64,000 nucleotides of DNA from Oscillospiraceae bacterium (GCA_003453215.1 DMMB01000069.1:9602-73601); one strand, 5' to 3'; counted from the first letter of the stretch, positions 25,005 through 33,782 are shown. Translations and numbers: made by a program. Notes: generated by a model from the sequence alone, not told the origin.

Positions 25005-26667
25005 CGGATACCGACCCTTTCAGTTTATACAGCGCTATCTTGGTCTCTGCTGCCGTTTCTCCCAGCAGGGAGGCAATTTCCTGCACAATACGCATCTGTT
25101 TGGCCACCACGCCATCGGCGATTTCCGCCGTCTGCCGGCTGAGTTCCTCCTTTTGGCGGCGTACCCGTTCCTCTTCGGTCACATCGCGCAGAATACAGAT
25201 GATCTGGTGGAATTCCCGATCCATGACAATGGTTTCTTCCGCATAGCGATTGTATTCCGAAAGATAGACCCGTTTTTTCTCCACGCTGTGCCCACTTTCC
25301 AGCACCGTAAAGAAATCGCCGGGATCCAAAATGCGGACAATCGGTTCGCCCAGCACATCGGAGGGAGAGGACAAATTCATCATGGCAAGCGCTGCGCGGT
25401 TAATCTGTTGAATCTCCAGCTTTTCATTGAGCAGGATAAAACCGTTGGGGGAGTTATCCAGCACATTGCCGGTAAAGCTTTCGGCACGATCTTTGAGGTA
25501 CGGCAGACACATGGAAATTTCCGCCTTGCCCTGATAGACGGCAATGGCCTTTTCCCGGCAGGTATTGTAGCCGCAGGAACCGCAGTTCAGTTCATCTTCC
25601 GGCTTCTTCTTGCCCATTTTACGCAGGATGTCAGTCAGCTCCCGTTCCGAGGGCAGGTGCCGTTCCTTGATGAGCGGCAGCCATTTTTGCCGCAGGAGTG
25701 CCGGTTCCGGCTGAGGCAGATTGAAATCTTCCCGGCCCGCAACCCGTTCCACCGCCTGGTAATCCCGCACCGGGGAACGATGGAATTTTTCCATCACCGG
25801 GCCGCCCACGCAGCTGCCGGTACACATCGACATTTCAATAAAGCAGCGATGCAGTCCGCCATGCAGCAGGTCTTCCATGACGGCCAGGCAATTTTCAGCT
25901 CCATCTACCGCCATATAAACATAATCCTGATTGGGCTTTTCCATGCTGCGCAGAATGCCCCCCGCCGTGGGGAACAGCCGCGCGCAGCCGCCCTTTTGGA
26001 GTTCCGGGGCCTGTGACACGGCAATATGTTCCTGATTAAGCCAGGCGGTCAGTTCATCAAAGGTAAGGACCGCGTCAACCTCCTCGCATTCCTGGGCTTC
26101 CTCTTTTTTGGCCACGCAGGGGCCGATAAATACCGTTTTAGCCCCCGGAATACGGCGCTTGATATCGGCGCAGTGTGCCTGCATCGGCGACATTACCGGT
26201 GCCAAATAGCCCAGCAGCGAAGGATAATACCGCCGAATGAGCAAATTAACCGATGGGCAGCAGGAGGAAATAATAATATCCTGGTCGGCTTCCATTACCA
26301 TGCGGTCATATTCCCGTTTCACCACCGTTGCGCCCAGGGCAGTTTCTTCCGCATCGTAAAAGCCCAGTTTTTTCAGGGCCTCCCGCAGTTCTTCTATTCC
26401 GCTGCCGGCATAATTGGCAATGAAGGAAGGGGCCAGGCTGGCTACCACCGGTGCGCCGCTTTGCAGCATCACACGCACCTTGCCGGTCTCATCCACAATC
26501 TGCTTGGCCTCCTGCGGGCATACCACAAAGCACTGCCCGCACATAATGCACTCATCCTGGATGATATAGGCCTGATTGCCGGAGAAGCGAATGGCCTTGA
26601 CCGGACAATGGCGGATACACTTATAGCAATTTTTACAGTTGGCTTTTTTCAGCGTCAAACATTCCAT
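24997..26667 (-). CDS. HydS-like sensory [FeFe]-hydrogenase with PAS domain (group C)
   Basis: The 556-residue protein has two 4Fe-4S motifs (CKNCYKCIRHCP and CIMCGQCFVVCP, residues 11-51), an H-cluster domain with motifs SSCCPSV (about 134), GPCVAKKEE (about 182) and MSMCTGSCVGGP (about 279-290), another 4Fe-4S set CGSCGYNTC...C (Cys 362, 365, 370, 387), a PAS domain (about 395-500) and a C-terminal coiled-coil (about 505-550). This is the architecture of group-C sensory hydrogenases, thought to sense H2 and pass the signal through PAS. No histidine-kinase domain follows; the coiled-coil may contact the phosphatase or kinase encoded beside it. ATG 26667 follows GGAGG. Confidence 0.9.
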   Translation of the reverse strand: MECLTLKKANCKNCYKCIRHCPVKAIRFSGNQAYIIQDECIMCGQCFVVCPQEAKQIVDETGKVRVMLQSGAPVVASLAPSFIANYAGSGIEELREALKKLGFYDAEETALGATVVKREYDRMVMEADQDIIISSCCPSVNLLIRRYYPSLLGYLAPVMSPMQAHCADIKRRIPGAKTVFIGPCVAKKEEAQECEEVDAVLTFDELTAWLNQEHIAVSQAPELQKGGCARLFPTAGGILRSMEKPNQDYVYMAVDGAENCLAVMEDLLHGGLHRCFIEMSMCTGSCVGGPVMEKFHRSPVRDYQAVERVAGREDFNLPQPEPALLRQKWLPLIKERHLPSERELTDILRKMGKKKPEDELNCGSCGYNTCREKAIAVYQGKAEISMCLPYLKDRAESFTGNVLDNSPNGFILLNEKLEIQQINRAALAMMNLSSPSDVLGEPIVRILDPGDFFTVLESGHSVEKKRVYLSEYNRYAEETIVMDREFHQIICILRDVTEEERVRRQKEELSRQTAEIADGVVAKQMRIVQEIASLLGETAAETKIALYKLKGSVSDE

Positions 26668-26695
26668 TCGAACGTTCCTCCCCGCCGCAGCGGTT

Positions 26696-26944
26696 TTATT
26701 GCTTGTTCAGGGCTTTTAGCACCTTTTCTTCAAAGAATGCGCGGGTTCCTTCCGGCGTGACCGAGCAGAATTCCTCATCCACTTTTACACAGACGCCCAA
26801 CTGGCACTGCCCCATGCAAAAGGCGCCGCACAGTTCCACCTCATCGCTGAGGTTATGATCGCGGATCAAATCCTGCAGCTGCTCCACCACCTGGCGGGAG
26901 CCGCGTACATGGCAGGAAGATCCGATACAAACTGTAATTTTCAT
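26696..26944 (-). CDS. Thioredoxin-like [2Fe-2S] ferredoxin (NuoE/HydC-like)
   Basis: The 82-residue protein has the 2Fe-2S thioredoxin-like pattern: CIGSSC (C-x4-C, residues 6-11) and CGAFCMGQC (C-x3-C, around 39-47). It corresponds to the NuoE C-terminal half and to small subunits of electron-bifurcating hydrogenases. It probably carries electrons to or from the hydrogenase-type proteins encoded next to it. Its ATG overlaps the stop of the kinase-like gene (TGATG). Confidence 0.88.
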   Translation of the reverse strand: MKITVCIGSSCHVRGSRQVVEQLQDLIRDHNLSDEVELCGAFCMGQCQLGVCVKVDEEFCSVTPEGTRAFFEEKVLKALNKQ

Positions 26945-27732
26945 CAGGAATTCACCTCTGTTTCAATCTCTTGGGGATTCTGCAGTCCATCGGAGTTGTC
27001 AATCCACCGCTGCAATTCGGCACGACTGCTGGCATTCGCCACCACCGTTTGGGAGGCCGCCACCAACGGGATCCAGCGGCGGATATGATGCAGCTCAATG
27101 CCGCTTTTTTGACAGAACAGTTCAAGATAGCGCTCCGCCCAATCCGGCTGACCGCGCATCCGCAGCAGCAGATAGGTTCTGGCAGCATCGGCCGCGGCAT
27201 TGCCCTGCGTAGCGTGGAACCAATCGATGATATAGGGCTTGCCATCGGTACTGCTGATAATGACCTTGGAGGGGACAAAATTGCCGTGGCAAACTTCATT
27301 GTATTTGGGGATCCGCTCCAGGCGGGAATAAAGGTCATAACGATCGGTGGCGGAAAGTTCCGAGCTGTTGATATTGCGCTGCAGCTCATCTTTCAGCTTT
27401 TTAAACATCGGGCAGGATTGCTGATGGATGTGACAATGCAGCTCTGCAAAAAGCTCTATGTACTCCTCGGTTTTTTCCGGGTGTTTGGCCATCAGCTGTT
27501 CCAGGTTTTCTCCCTTGATATATTCCGAAACAATGGCCCACTTGCCATTAATGGAGGTCACCTCCAGTATTTCGGGGACGGTGACGGTCGTTTCCTCCAT
27601 ACGGGCCTGGTTCAGCGCTTCATTGATGACATCAGCCTTGGCACAATCGGGGTTAAAAACCTTCAGGCAGCGATCCCCATCCCGAAAAACGGTGATGCTG
27701 TTCTGCACCGAAATAATGCGATCCAGGTTCAC
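26944..27732 (-). CDS. APH-type kinase fold protein with altered catalytic loop (possible pseudokinase)
   Basis: The 262-residue protein has the aminoglycoside-phosphotransferase/protein-kinase-like fold: a nucleotide-lysine strand CLKVF (about residues 22-26), IVSEYIKGENLEQLM, a long helical insert, CHGNFVPSKVI (148-158) and YIIDWF (167-172). The catalytic loop should read HGDxxxxN; here it is HGN (Asn151) with Lys156, so both key residues are changed, while the metal-binding Asp170 remains. It may be a pseudokinase that only binds nucleotide or a partner. GTG 27732 follows GGAGG. It lies between Rex and the small ferredoxin, as the kinase counterpart of the phosphatase further down. Confidence 0.8.
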   Translation of the reverse strand: MNLDRIISVQNSITVFRDGDRCLKVFNPDCAKADVINEALNQARMEETTVTVPEILEVTSINGKWAIVSEYIKGENLEQLMAKHPEKTEEYIELFAELHCHIHQQSCPMFKKLKDELQRNINSSELSATDRYDLYSRLERIPKYNEVCHGNFVPSKVIISSTDGKPYIIDWFHATQGNAAADAARTYLLLRMRGQPDWAERYLELFCQKSGIELHHIRRWIPLVAASQTVVANASSRAELQRWIDNSDGLQNPQEIETEVNS

Positions 27733-27748
27733 GGGGCAGCCTCCTTCC

Positions 27749-28363
27749 TTATACCAGGCGGGCCTTTAGATGAGCCAGCGAAAGGGCCAGATTTTCGTAT
27801 TGAATAACAGCATCGGGCGGCAGCTGCAGCCGGCAGGGGGCAAAGCACCAGAAGGCCCGCACGCCGCTGCGATACAGTACATCGGTCACGGCCTGCGCCG
27901 CTTCCTTGGGCACCGTAACAATACCGATACTGACCTTGTTGGCGGCACAGAAATCGGCCAGATCCGCCATGGGCAGCACCGGCTTCATTTCACTGCGGTC
28001 ACCCTCCGCCGGGACATTCAGATCGAATGCCGCCAGGATATTGGTGCCGTATTCCGAAAAACCTGCGTAATCCAGCAGCGCGCGGCCCAGTTTCCCGGCT
28101 CCTACAATAACTGCCGCAGCCGGACGGCCGCCCAGACAATCCTCCAGGCAGGCAGTCAGCTCTGCGCGGTCGTAGCCTACGCGGGGGCGGCCTGCTCCGC
28201 ATACCGCGCCCAGGTCTTTCCGCACCTGCACTTCGCCCAGATCCAGTGCCTTGGCAATGCCGGTGGCCGAAACGGTGGTGATCTCCTGCGGAAGCGAACT
28301 GATATAGCGCAGATACTGCGGCAGACGGCCTATGGTGGCTCTTTTGATTTCTTTGGTATTCAT
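27749..28363 (-). CDS. rex: Redox-sensing transcriptional repressor Rex
   Basis: The 204-residue protein has the Rex layout: an N-terminal winged helix (RLPQYLRYISSL, TTVSATGIAKALDLGEVQVRKDL) and a Rossmann domain with GAGKLGRAL at residues 88-96 for NAD(H), then LAAFDLNVP and FWCFAPCRLQLP late in the protein. Rex senses the NADH/NAD ratio and represses fermentation and hydrogenase genes. As the first gene of the hydrogenase operon it probably regulates it. The start follows GAAGGGG. The usual Rex site (TTGTTAA-type palindrome) is not seen upstream. Confidence 0.93.
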   Translation of the reverse strand: MNTKEIKRATIGRLPQYLRYISSLPQEITTVSATGIAKALDLGEVQVRKDLGAVCGAGRPRVGYDRAELTACLEDCLGGRPAAAVIVGAGKLGRALLDYAGFSEYGTNILAAFDLNVPAEGDRSEMKPVLPMADLADFCAANKVSIGIVTVPKEAAQAVTDVLYRSGVRAFWCFAPCRLQLPPDAVIQYENLALSLAHLKARLV

Positions 28364-28397
28364 ACGGTGATTCCCCTTCTTAAATAATCAGTGAAGT

Positions 28398-28501
28398 TTA
28401 TATCGATAATATGCGGTACCTTTCCAAGGCTATTCTATCACGTCTTCCCCCCGAGGGGAATTGCTTTTCTTTTATATCGGTATTGTAAATATCGATATAA
28501 C
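28398..28501. promoter_or_regulatory. Rex-operon upstream region with three TTATATCG-type repeats
   Basis: TTATATCGATA occurs at 28398-28408, TTATATCGGTA at 28472-28482, and its reverse complement form (TATCGATATAA) at 28490-28500. No other gene lies here, so the repeats probably belong to the control region of rex and the genes behind it. The bound regulator is unknown. Confidence 0.4.
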
Positions 28502-28509
28502 GAGAGCGT

Positions 28510-28536
28510 AAAAAGTGCCCGCCAGAAAGCGAGCAC
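28510..28536 (-). terminator. Terminator of the LysR gene
   Basis: On the minus strand GTGCTCGC / GCGGGCAC (one wobble) followed by five T's, 12 nt past the LysR stop. Confidence 0.8.
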
Positions 28537-28547
28537 ATTTCATTGCA

Positions 28548-29486
28548 TTATTGATCCCAATTATCCGGAAGTTCCCGCCTGGTGGCAATGAGTTCGGCAA
28601 TAAATTGCTTATCCAGCGGGGAAAGGGTGTAGTCCTGCCGATAGATCAAAACATCTTTATACCGGCGGCGGCTATCCCGGCAGGGGCGGTGCACCAGCGA
28701 ATATCGCTCCAGCAATTCCTGCGAAACCGGAGATACCCACATAAAGGCCTGCGGATTGCGGGAGAGCAGCTCAAAGCGGCTGGCCCGTTCAAAGACATAG
28801 ATCCGGCGGTTAATATCATCCGGCAGCTCCTCCCGCCGCACTTCGGAAGCCGGCAGAGAAGGAACATAAGGATCGGCATAGGCCACCCGGATATAATCTT
28901 TCAGGTCCTCATAGGGGATACTTTCCTGCTGGGCCAGCGGGCAGTCGCGGCTCATCAGCAGGGCATAGCGGAATTCCGCCACCAATTCACACTGCAGGCC
29001 CTTTTCTTCCATCAGTTCTTTGTAGTAGCGGTCATAATTTTCGGCATACCGCAATATCCCCAGCTTAAAATCATCCTGCAGAACATTTTTCAGGGTGCGC
29101 ATTGCATTGGTTTCTTTATAGAAGATCTCAAATTCCTCATCGGCAGGCAATTCGCAGGAAAAACGGGCAAATGCCTCCGAAATATAGCTGGAACGCGGCA
29201 CCGAAATGGAAAAGTGCTTCTTTTTGGCGGAGCCTTCGGTAAACATATGCTCCACTTCATCCACCTGCTGCAGAATTGCCTTGGCATACCGCAGGAATAC
29301 CCCGCCTTCCGGGGTCAGTTCCATTCCGCGGGCGCTGCGTTCAAAGATCGCAACTCCCAGGTTGTTTTCCAGGTCCTTAATGGCCCGGCTAAGATTGGGC
29401 TGGCCCACAAACAGCTTTTCCGCTGCCTTATTAATGGAGCCGGTTTCCGCCACCGCTACCGCGTATTTCATATGCTGAAGATTCAT
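28548..29486 (-). CDS. LysR-family transcriptional regulator
   Basis: The 312-residue protein starts with a LysR helix-turn-helix (MNLQHMKYAVAVAETGSINK, KLFVGQPNLSRAIKDLENNLG, MELTPEGG) and has the long effector domain of the family. The frame opens at 29516, but ATG 29486 is preceded by AGGAGG. It is the last of three minus-strand genes behind the promoter at 32456-32484, after an esterase-acyltransferase fusion and a DUF6320 protein; gaps are 24 and 45 nt, so it may be co-transcribed and regulate that set. Confidence 0.9.
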   Translation of the reverse strand: MNLQHMKYAVAVAETGSINKAAEKLFVGQPNLSRAIKDLENNLGVAIFERSARGMELTPEGGVFLRYAKAILQQVDEVEHMFTEGSAKKKHFSISVPRSSYISEAFARFSCELPADEEFEIFYKETNAMRTLKNVLQDDFKLGILRYAENYDRYYKELMEEKGLQCELVAEFRYALLMSRDCPLAQQESIPYEDLKDYIRVAYADPYVPSLPASEVRREELPDDINRRIYVFERASRFELLSRNPQAFMWVSPVSQELLERYSLVHRPCRDSRRRYKDVLIYRQDYTLSPLDKQFIAELIATRRELPDNWDQ

Positions 29487-29531
29487 GGAAGTCCTCCTGT
29501 CCTCACGGGGACACACTATAATCGGGGTGAT

Positions 29532-30227
29532 TTACAGGAAAAATTTCTTCTGAAGGGATTCCCGCAGGGGGCGGCAGCAGCCAATAATAATGAGCGTAAG
29601 CCCCAGAATGATGCCCGCCGCCAGCGGGTAAATGGACCACAGCAGGACCGTATGCACCTGAAAGGTCAGGTTGATGAGAAATTCCACCAGCACCATCAAC
29701 CCGCCGGTAAGGATAAATGCCCCGCCAAACACAAACAGGTGCCCGCCATGCAGATAGCGCAGCAGAGTAACCATAACCGTTACCAGCAGCCCCGCCGCCC
29801 CTACCACCGGGAAAGCAAAGGAAAGGAACCACTGCCCGCCGGTGGCCAGATCAATGTACAAAAGGTAAACCCCCAATGCAACAAAATCGATGGGGACAAA
29901 GATAACCGGATTGCCCCGGCGAAACCACAGTGGCAGCACAATCACAATATAGCCCATCAGCAAAGCCCCGGTGACATAGCCCGACCATACAATTCCGCCA
30001 TTGATGCGCCAATCGCACAGCAGGCAAATCACGATAGGCAGCACCGTAAGCACCGTTACCACGAACAGCGCCCCGCTGCGGCTTACCTCCTTATGGGTGT
30101 GTTCTTCCGGCGGGTAGGGCCCTTCCCCGGTGGGTGGCTCCATTTCCGGGTGAAAGACGGTTGTGCTGCACAGCGGGCACTTTTTCTCGCTTTCGCCCAG
30201 TTCTACACCGCATTTTACGCAGTACAT
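29532..30227 (-). CDS. DUF6320-type zinc-ribbon membrane protein
   Basis: The 231-residue protein begins with a zinc ribbon (CVKCGVELG and CPLCS, Cys pairs at about 3/6 and 17/20), then a short acidic linker and six hydrophobic segments. This matches the DUF6320 family, which is found next to acyltransferase or esterase genes in Firmicutes. Function is unknown. It lies 24 nt after the esterase-acyltransferase fusion gene. ATG 30227 follows AAGGGGG. Confidence 0.8.
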   Translation of the reverse strand: MYCVKCGVELGESEKKCPLCSTTVFHPEMEPPTGEGPYPPEEHTHKEVSRSGALFVVTVLTVLPIVICLLCDWRINGGIVWSGYVTGALLMGYIVIVLPLWFRRGNPVIFVPIDFVALGVYLLYIDLATGGQWFLSFAFPVVGAAGLLVTVMVTLLRYLHGGHLFVFGGAFILTGGLMVLVEFLINLTFQVHTVLLWSIYPLAAGIILGLTLIIIGCCRPLRESLQKKFFL

Positions 30228-30251
30228 AGCTGTTCCCCCTTTTTGGACATT

Positions 30252-32420
30252 TCAGCGTCCGTTGCTTTCCGCCTTTACCGGCAGCCCCAGCCAGTGCAGC
30301 ACTTCATAGAAGTGCCGTTCCAGCATCGGTTCCCGAATATTGCGGATCATATTGATATAGACGGTATCGCCCCAGGTGATGATGCCGCAGTTGTGCGGTG
30401 CCTTGGCCTGCACGCCGATGATAAAATCCATCCGGCGAATATAGGGGCGCATGGCATCGGGCACCCGCACTACGCCCAGATTGGACATACACAGGCAGCT
30501 TTTGCACTCTCCTACGGTATCAAATACCGCTTTCATGGCAATATTCTTGATGAACAAAGGCATCACCTTGAGAATGGGAATGCGCTCGCTGTTTACATTG
30601 GTGGCAATGCGGGCGCTCATATTTTTGCGGGTGACCTCCAGCCCCATGCGGTGATGCACAATGCGGCAAAGTTCTTCCAGGGTGTAATCCCCCAGCCGCG
30701 GATCGGCTTCCGGCGTGACATACTGGGCAAAGTTCCGCAGCGACTGGCTGGGGAACAGCCCGCGCAGGTTTACCGGCACCAGCACCTTTACCGGCCGGCG
30801 GTGTTTTCTGCTTGTTCCCTTTTCGGCCTGCAGGTTCAGGATTGCCTTCATCATGGCGGCACACAGCAGCTCCGTCACCGTCACGCCGTATTCCTTGGCC
30901 TTTGCTTTCAGTGCGGCGGCCGGCACCATCAGTGTTGTTAAATCCAGATAGCCATCCGGTTCCGGCGTTCCGCTCAGATGATAGGCGGTTGCCTCTTTGC
31001 GGCTGGCCTGCACTTTGCCCGCATACTTCTGGAAACTATCCTCCAATTCCTCTTCCCGGGGCGGATCCAGCCGGCGCAGCACCCCATCCTCCGGCGGGAT
31101 TTCCACGCCATATTTCCGGCAGAGATACTCAGCCAGCAAAGTTTTAAGAAAAATGGTGCCGCCGGTGCCATCGGTCAGCGCATGGAAAAATTCCACCGCA
31201 ATGCGATCCCGATATACCAGTACCCGAAAAGCACACTTGCGAATATCATCAAAGGGCATATGCACCAACGGATAGCTCTTTTCCGGCTGAATGGCCGGCG
31301 CCGCCGGAATTTGTTCCAGGTAGTACCAAAAGACGCCCCTGCGCAGCCGAACGGCAATGGAGGGGAAACGGCGCACCGTTACATCCAGCGCCGTTTGCAG
31401 GGTGGGGACATCTATCGTCTCCGTAAGGGTGGCCGAAAGCCGGAACAGATTATTCCAGTTGCGGCGGCGGGCCGCCGGGTAAATTTTTGCGGCATTGTCC
31501 AGCTGCATCCACCGCAGCTTGCGCTCACCGCCCATCACCCGGTTCAGGAACTTATTCATTTCCTCAAAGTCGGACATATTCTCATTGAGGTAATAAAGCA
31601 CATAGGCGTGCCAGCGCTCCGGGGCCACAATCATCTTGCTTTCGCAGCCGGCGGCCAGCAATTTCTGATGCAGGCGGCGGGTGTCATCCAGCAGGATTTC
31701 ATCCCCGCCCACAAAAAGCAGGACCGGCGGAAACCCTGTCAAATCGCCAAACAGCGGCGAAACCAGCGGTTCCTCCTTAGAGGTTACGCCACCGGTGTAG
31801 CAATCGGCATAAAACTGCAGCAGTTCTTCTGTCAGGGAAGGATCGGCTTCCCGGTTTTCTTCATAGGTTTCGCCGGAACAGGTCAAATCGGTCCAGGGCG
31901 AAATTCCGATCAGGCCGGCCGGCATTTCCATTCCCAGTTCCTTTAGCCGCAGGCACAGGGCACAGATCAGTCCTCCCCCGGCACTTTCCCCGCACAGCAC
32001 AATCTGCTCCGGCGTATAGCCCTTCTCCAGCAGGTAGCGGTAGGCCTCCAGGGCATCTTCCACGGCAGCCGGGTAGGGACTTTCCGGTGCCAGGCGGTAC
32101 GCCGCACAGAATACCGCGGACCCGCATTCATCGGCAAGGGTAGCGCCAAAGCCCTTGGCGTAATCCAAATCGCCGCAGGTATAGCCGCCGCCATGCAGGT
32201 ACAATATTACGCCGCTGCGGCGTTCATCGCGGGGGATGAGCCAGGCCCCTTCGAAACGTTCAAAGGAGTAATCCCGCACAATGACATCTTTTTTGTGGAT
32301 CGCTTCCATCAGCTCGCCCAGCTTATCCTGTCCCTTGCGGGTAACCTCCAACGAACAGTTCGCCACAAAGGGTTTAAAGAAATTGAGCTGCGAACGGACC
32401 AAACGGGCGGGAAGACCCAT
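30252..32420 (-). CDS. Fusion of an HSL-type alpha/beta hydrolase and an alcohol O-acyltransferase
   Basis: The 722-residue protein joins two enzymes. Residues about 1-300 are a hormone-sensitive-lipase-type esterase: oxyanion motif HGGGYTCGD (about 76-84), nucleophile GESAGGG (about 143-149), then an Asp in VGGDEILLDD and the His in ERWHAYV. Residues about 305-715 are an acyl-CoA or acyl-lipid acyltransferase of the condensation/WES/PapA type: the HxxxDG motif reads HALTDGTGG, and a later block holds VPVNLRGLFPSQSLRNF. The second half probably makes, and the first half cleaves, an acyl ester; which lipid is involved is unknown. Start ATG 32420 follows AAGGAGG. The following genes are DUF6320 and LysR. 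Confidence 0.88.
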   Translation of the reverse strand: MGLPARLVRSQLNFFKPFVANCSLEVTRKGQDKLGELMEAIHKKDVIVRDYSFERFEGAWLIPRDERRSGVILYLHGGGYTCGDLDYAKGFGATLADECGSAVFCAAYRLAPESPYPAAVEDALEAYRYLLEKGYTPEQIVLCGESAGGGLICALCLRLKELGMEMPAGLIGISPWTDLTCSGETYEENREADPSLTEELLQFYADCYTGGVTSKEEPLVSPLFGDLTGFPPVLLFVGGDEILLDDTRRLHQKLLAAGCESKMIVAPERWHAYVLYYLNENMSDFEEMNKFLNRVMGGERKLRWMQLDNAAKIYPAARRRNWNNLFRLSATLTETIDVPTLQTALDVTVRRFPSIAVRLRRGVFWYYLEQIPAAPAIQPEKSYPLVHMPFDDIRKCAFRVLVYRDRIAVEFFHALTDGTGGTIFLKTLLAEYLCRKYGVEIPPEDGVLRRLDPPREEELEDSFQKYAGKVQASRKEATAYHLSGTPEPDGYLDLTTLMVPAAALKAKAKEYGVTVTELLCAAMMKAILNLQAEKGTSRKHRRPVKVLVPVNLRGLFPSQSLRNFAQYVTPEADPRLGDYTLEELCRIVHHRMGLEVTRKNMSARIATNVNSERIPILKVMPLFIKNIAMKAVFDTVGECKSCLCMSNLGVVRVPDAMRPYIRRMDFIIGVQAKAPHNCGIITWGDTVYINMIRNIREPMLERHFYEVLHWLGLPVKAESNGR

Positions 32421-32455
32421 AAGCGCCGCCTCCTTCCATACCTTGTTAAAAGATA

Positions 32456-32484
32456 ATTATAGCATTGACCGGCGGCAATGTAAA
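32456..32484 (-). promoter_or_regulatory. Sigma-A-type promoter of the esterase-acyltransferase operon
   Basis: On the minus strand TTTACA, 17-bp spacer, TATAAT. Confidence 0.75.
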
Positions 32485-32502
32485 GCAACACCGCCCATAC
32501 AA

Positions 32503-32539
32503 AAAAGCCTTCGCTTTATCGGCCAAAGCGAAGGCTTTT
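32503..32539 (-). terminator. Terminator of the amidase_6 lipoprotein gene
   Basis: A 15-bp perfect stem (AAAAGCCTTCGCTTT / AAAGCGAAGGCTTTT) with a 7-nt loop. Confidence 0.9.
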
Positions 32540-32549
32540 GGGATAAAAT

Positions 32550-33782
32550 TTATCCGCCATTCCAGCCGTAAATTTTGATTAACTGCTGGTAAGTGTAAAA
32601 ATAGGCGCCGGCGGGAAAATCGCACAAATCGCCGGTATTGGAGCAGATGAGATAATCTACCGTATTGCCGTCCTTATCGGTCAGCACGTCACTAATCATT
32701 ACAATGTGGCGGAAATGATCGTTCCCCATTGCAATGACATCCCCCGCTTCGCCAGTATAGTACGGCGCCGCGGCATCCCCCACCAGCCCGCCGCCGGTAT
32801 TGGCCGCCACACAGCTTACAAAGGAATTGACCCCCGACCAGGAAGCAGTGCGGTTGCCCTCCCCAAACCAATACCATGCGCTGCCTGTGGTATCCATCGG
32901 CACGCCGCCGGCATGGATTGCCTGAGAAACAAAATTCATACAGTTGCCGCCATAGCGGTCGTACTCCGCCCATTCCCCGTTGCGTTCTCCTGCCCAGTGG
33001 CGGGCATAGGCTACGGCCGCGGCCCGGTCATAGGCATTTTGGGCGGTCATTGTCTCGGCCGGCTGTCCCTGCTGCGCCAGGCGGGCAGCCAGGTTCTCCT
33101 CCGCCAAAGTGCGCTGCTCCTCTACGGTGCTGTAGCCCACCTCAATGGGCGGTTTTGTTCCATCGGAAAGGCCGTTATCTTTTGCCACAAAACGCATAAA
33201 GGGATAATAAGCGCTATCCCAGGCGGTATGCCGGCGGATCTTCCAGCCGGTTTCCTCGCTGCCTTCCAGCACAAAGCCCTGATACATCCCCAGTATTTTG
33301 CTATCGGCCGTCGGGCTGGCCGTAAAGTGCATGGTGGTATCCTCTTCGGTGCGCACCCGCACTGTACCATCCTCCTGCTGCTCCACTGCTGTACAGTTCA
33401 GTGTGGTTTTATAGTCCTGCAGCGTTAAATCGCTGAGAGAGGCCCGGCGAATTTCACAAAGCAGCGTCCATACATCCCGGTGCATTGCTGTCTGGTCTTC
33501 TTCGCTGAATAGATCCGCACAGTCCAGCACCTCCAGCCGCCCCATCGATTGATAGTAGCATTCCATAAAAGCTGTGATAACCGCCTGCTGCCCCGCCGTC
33601 AGTTCCGCTGCGGCTTCGCCGGTTATGGTTACAGTGCCGGGAATGGTATTTTGCTGCGATTGTTCCAATTCTTCGGTGGGTGTCATTGTCGGTTCCGGCT
33701 GCTTTCCGTTACAGCCGGCCAGCGCCAGCAAAAAGGCCAGGCACAAAATAGCTGCCCTGTATTTTATATGGTTGGTATGCAT
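32550..33782 (-). CDS. Lipoprotein with C-terminal amidase_6 (putative amidase) domain
   Basis: The 410-residue protein has a lipoprotein signal (lipobox LALAGC), a Thr/Glu linker, a middle domain of about 170 residues and a C-terminal amidase_6 domain: YDRAAAVAYARHWAGERN, YGGNCMNFVSQAIHAGG with the nucleophile Cys, and DVIAMGNDHFRHIVMIS with the His. It probably cuts a peptide or amide bond in the cell wall. The ATG at 33782 is preferred over the one at 33800, because AAAGGAG lies between them at good spacing. Neighbours are unrelated. Confidence 0.85.
   Translation of the reverse strand: MHTNHIKYRAAILCLAFLLALAGCNGKQPEPTMTPTEELEQSQQNTIPGTVTITGEAAAELTAGQQAVITAFMECYYQSMGRLEVLDCADLFSEEDQTAMHRDVWTLLCEIRRASLSDLTLQDYKTTLNCTAVEQQEDGTVRVRTEEDTTMHFTASPTADSKILGMYQGFVLEGSEETGWKIRRHTAWDSAYYPFMRFVAKDNGLSDGTKPPIEVGYSTVEEQRTLAEENLAARLAQQGQPAETMTAQNAYDRAAAVAYARHWAGERNGEWAEYDRYGGNCMNFVSQAIHAGGVPMDTTGSAWYWFGEGNRTASWSGVNSFVSCVAANTGGGLVGDAAAPYYTGEAGDVIAMGNDHFRHIVMISDVLTDKDGNTVDYLICSNTGDLCDFPAGAYFYTYQQLIKIYGWNGG

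Noticed and set aside
28515..30941. An 808-codon plus-strand frame across LysR, DUF6320 and the acyltransferase
   Set aside because: It spans three well-supported genes on the other strand and shows no motif, signal or ribosome site.
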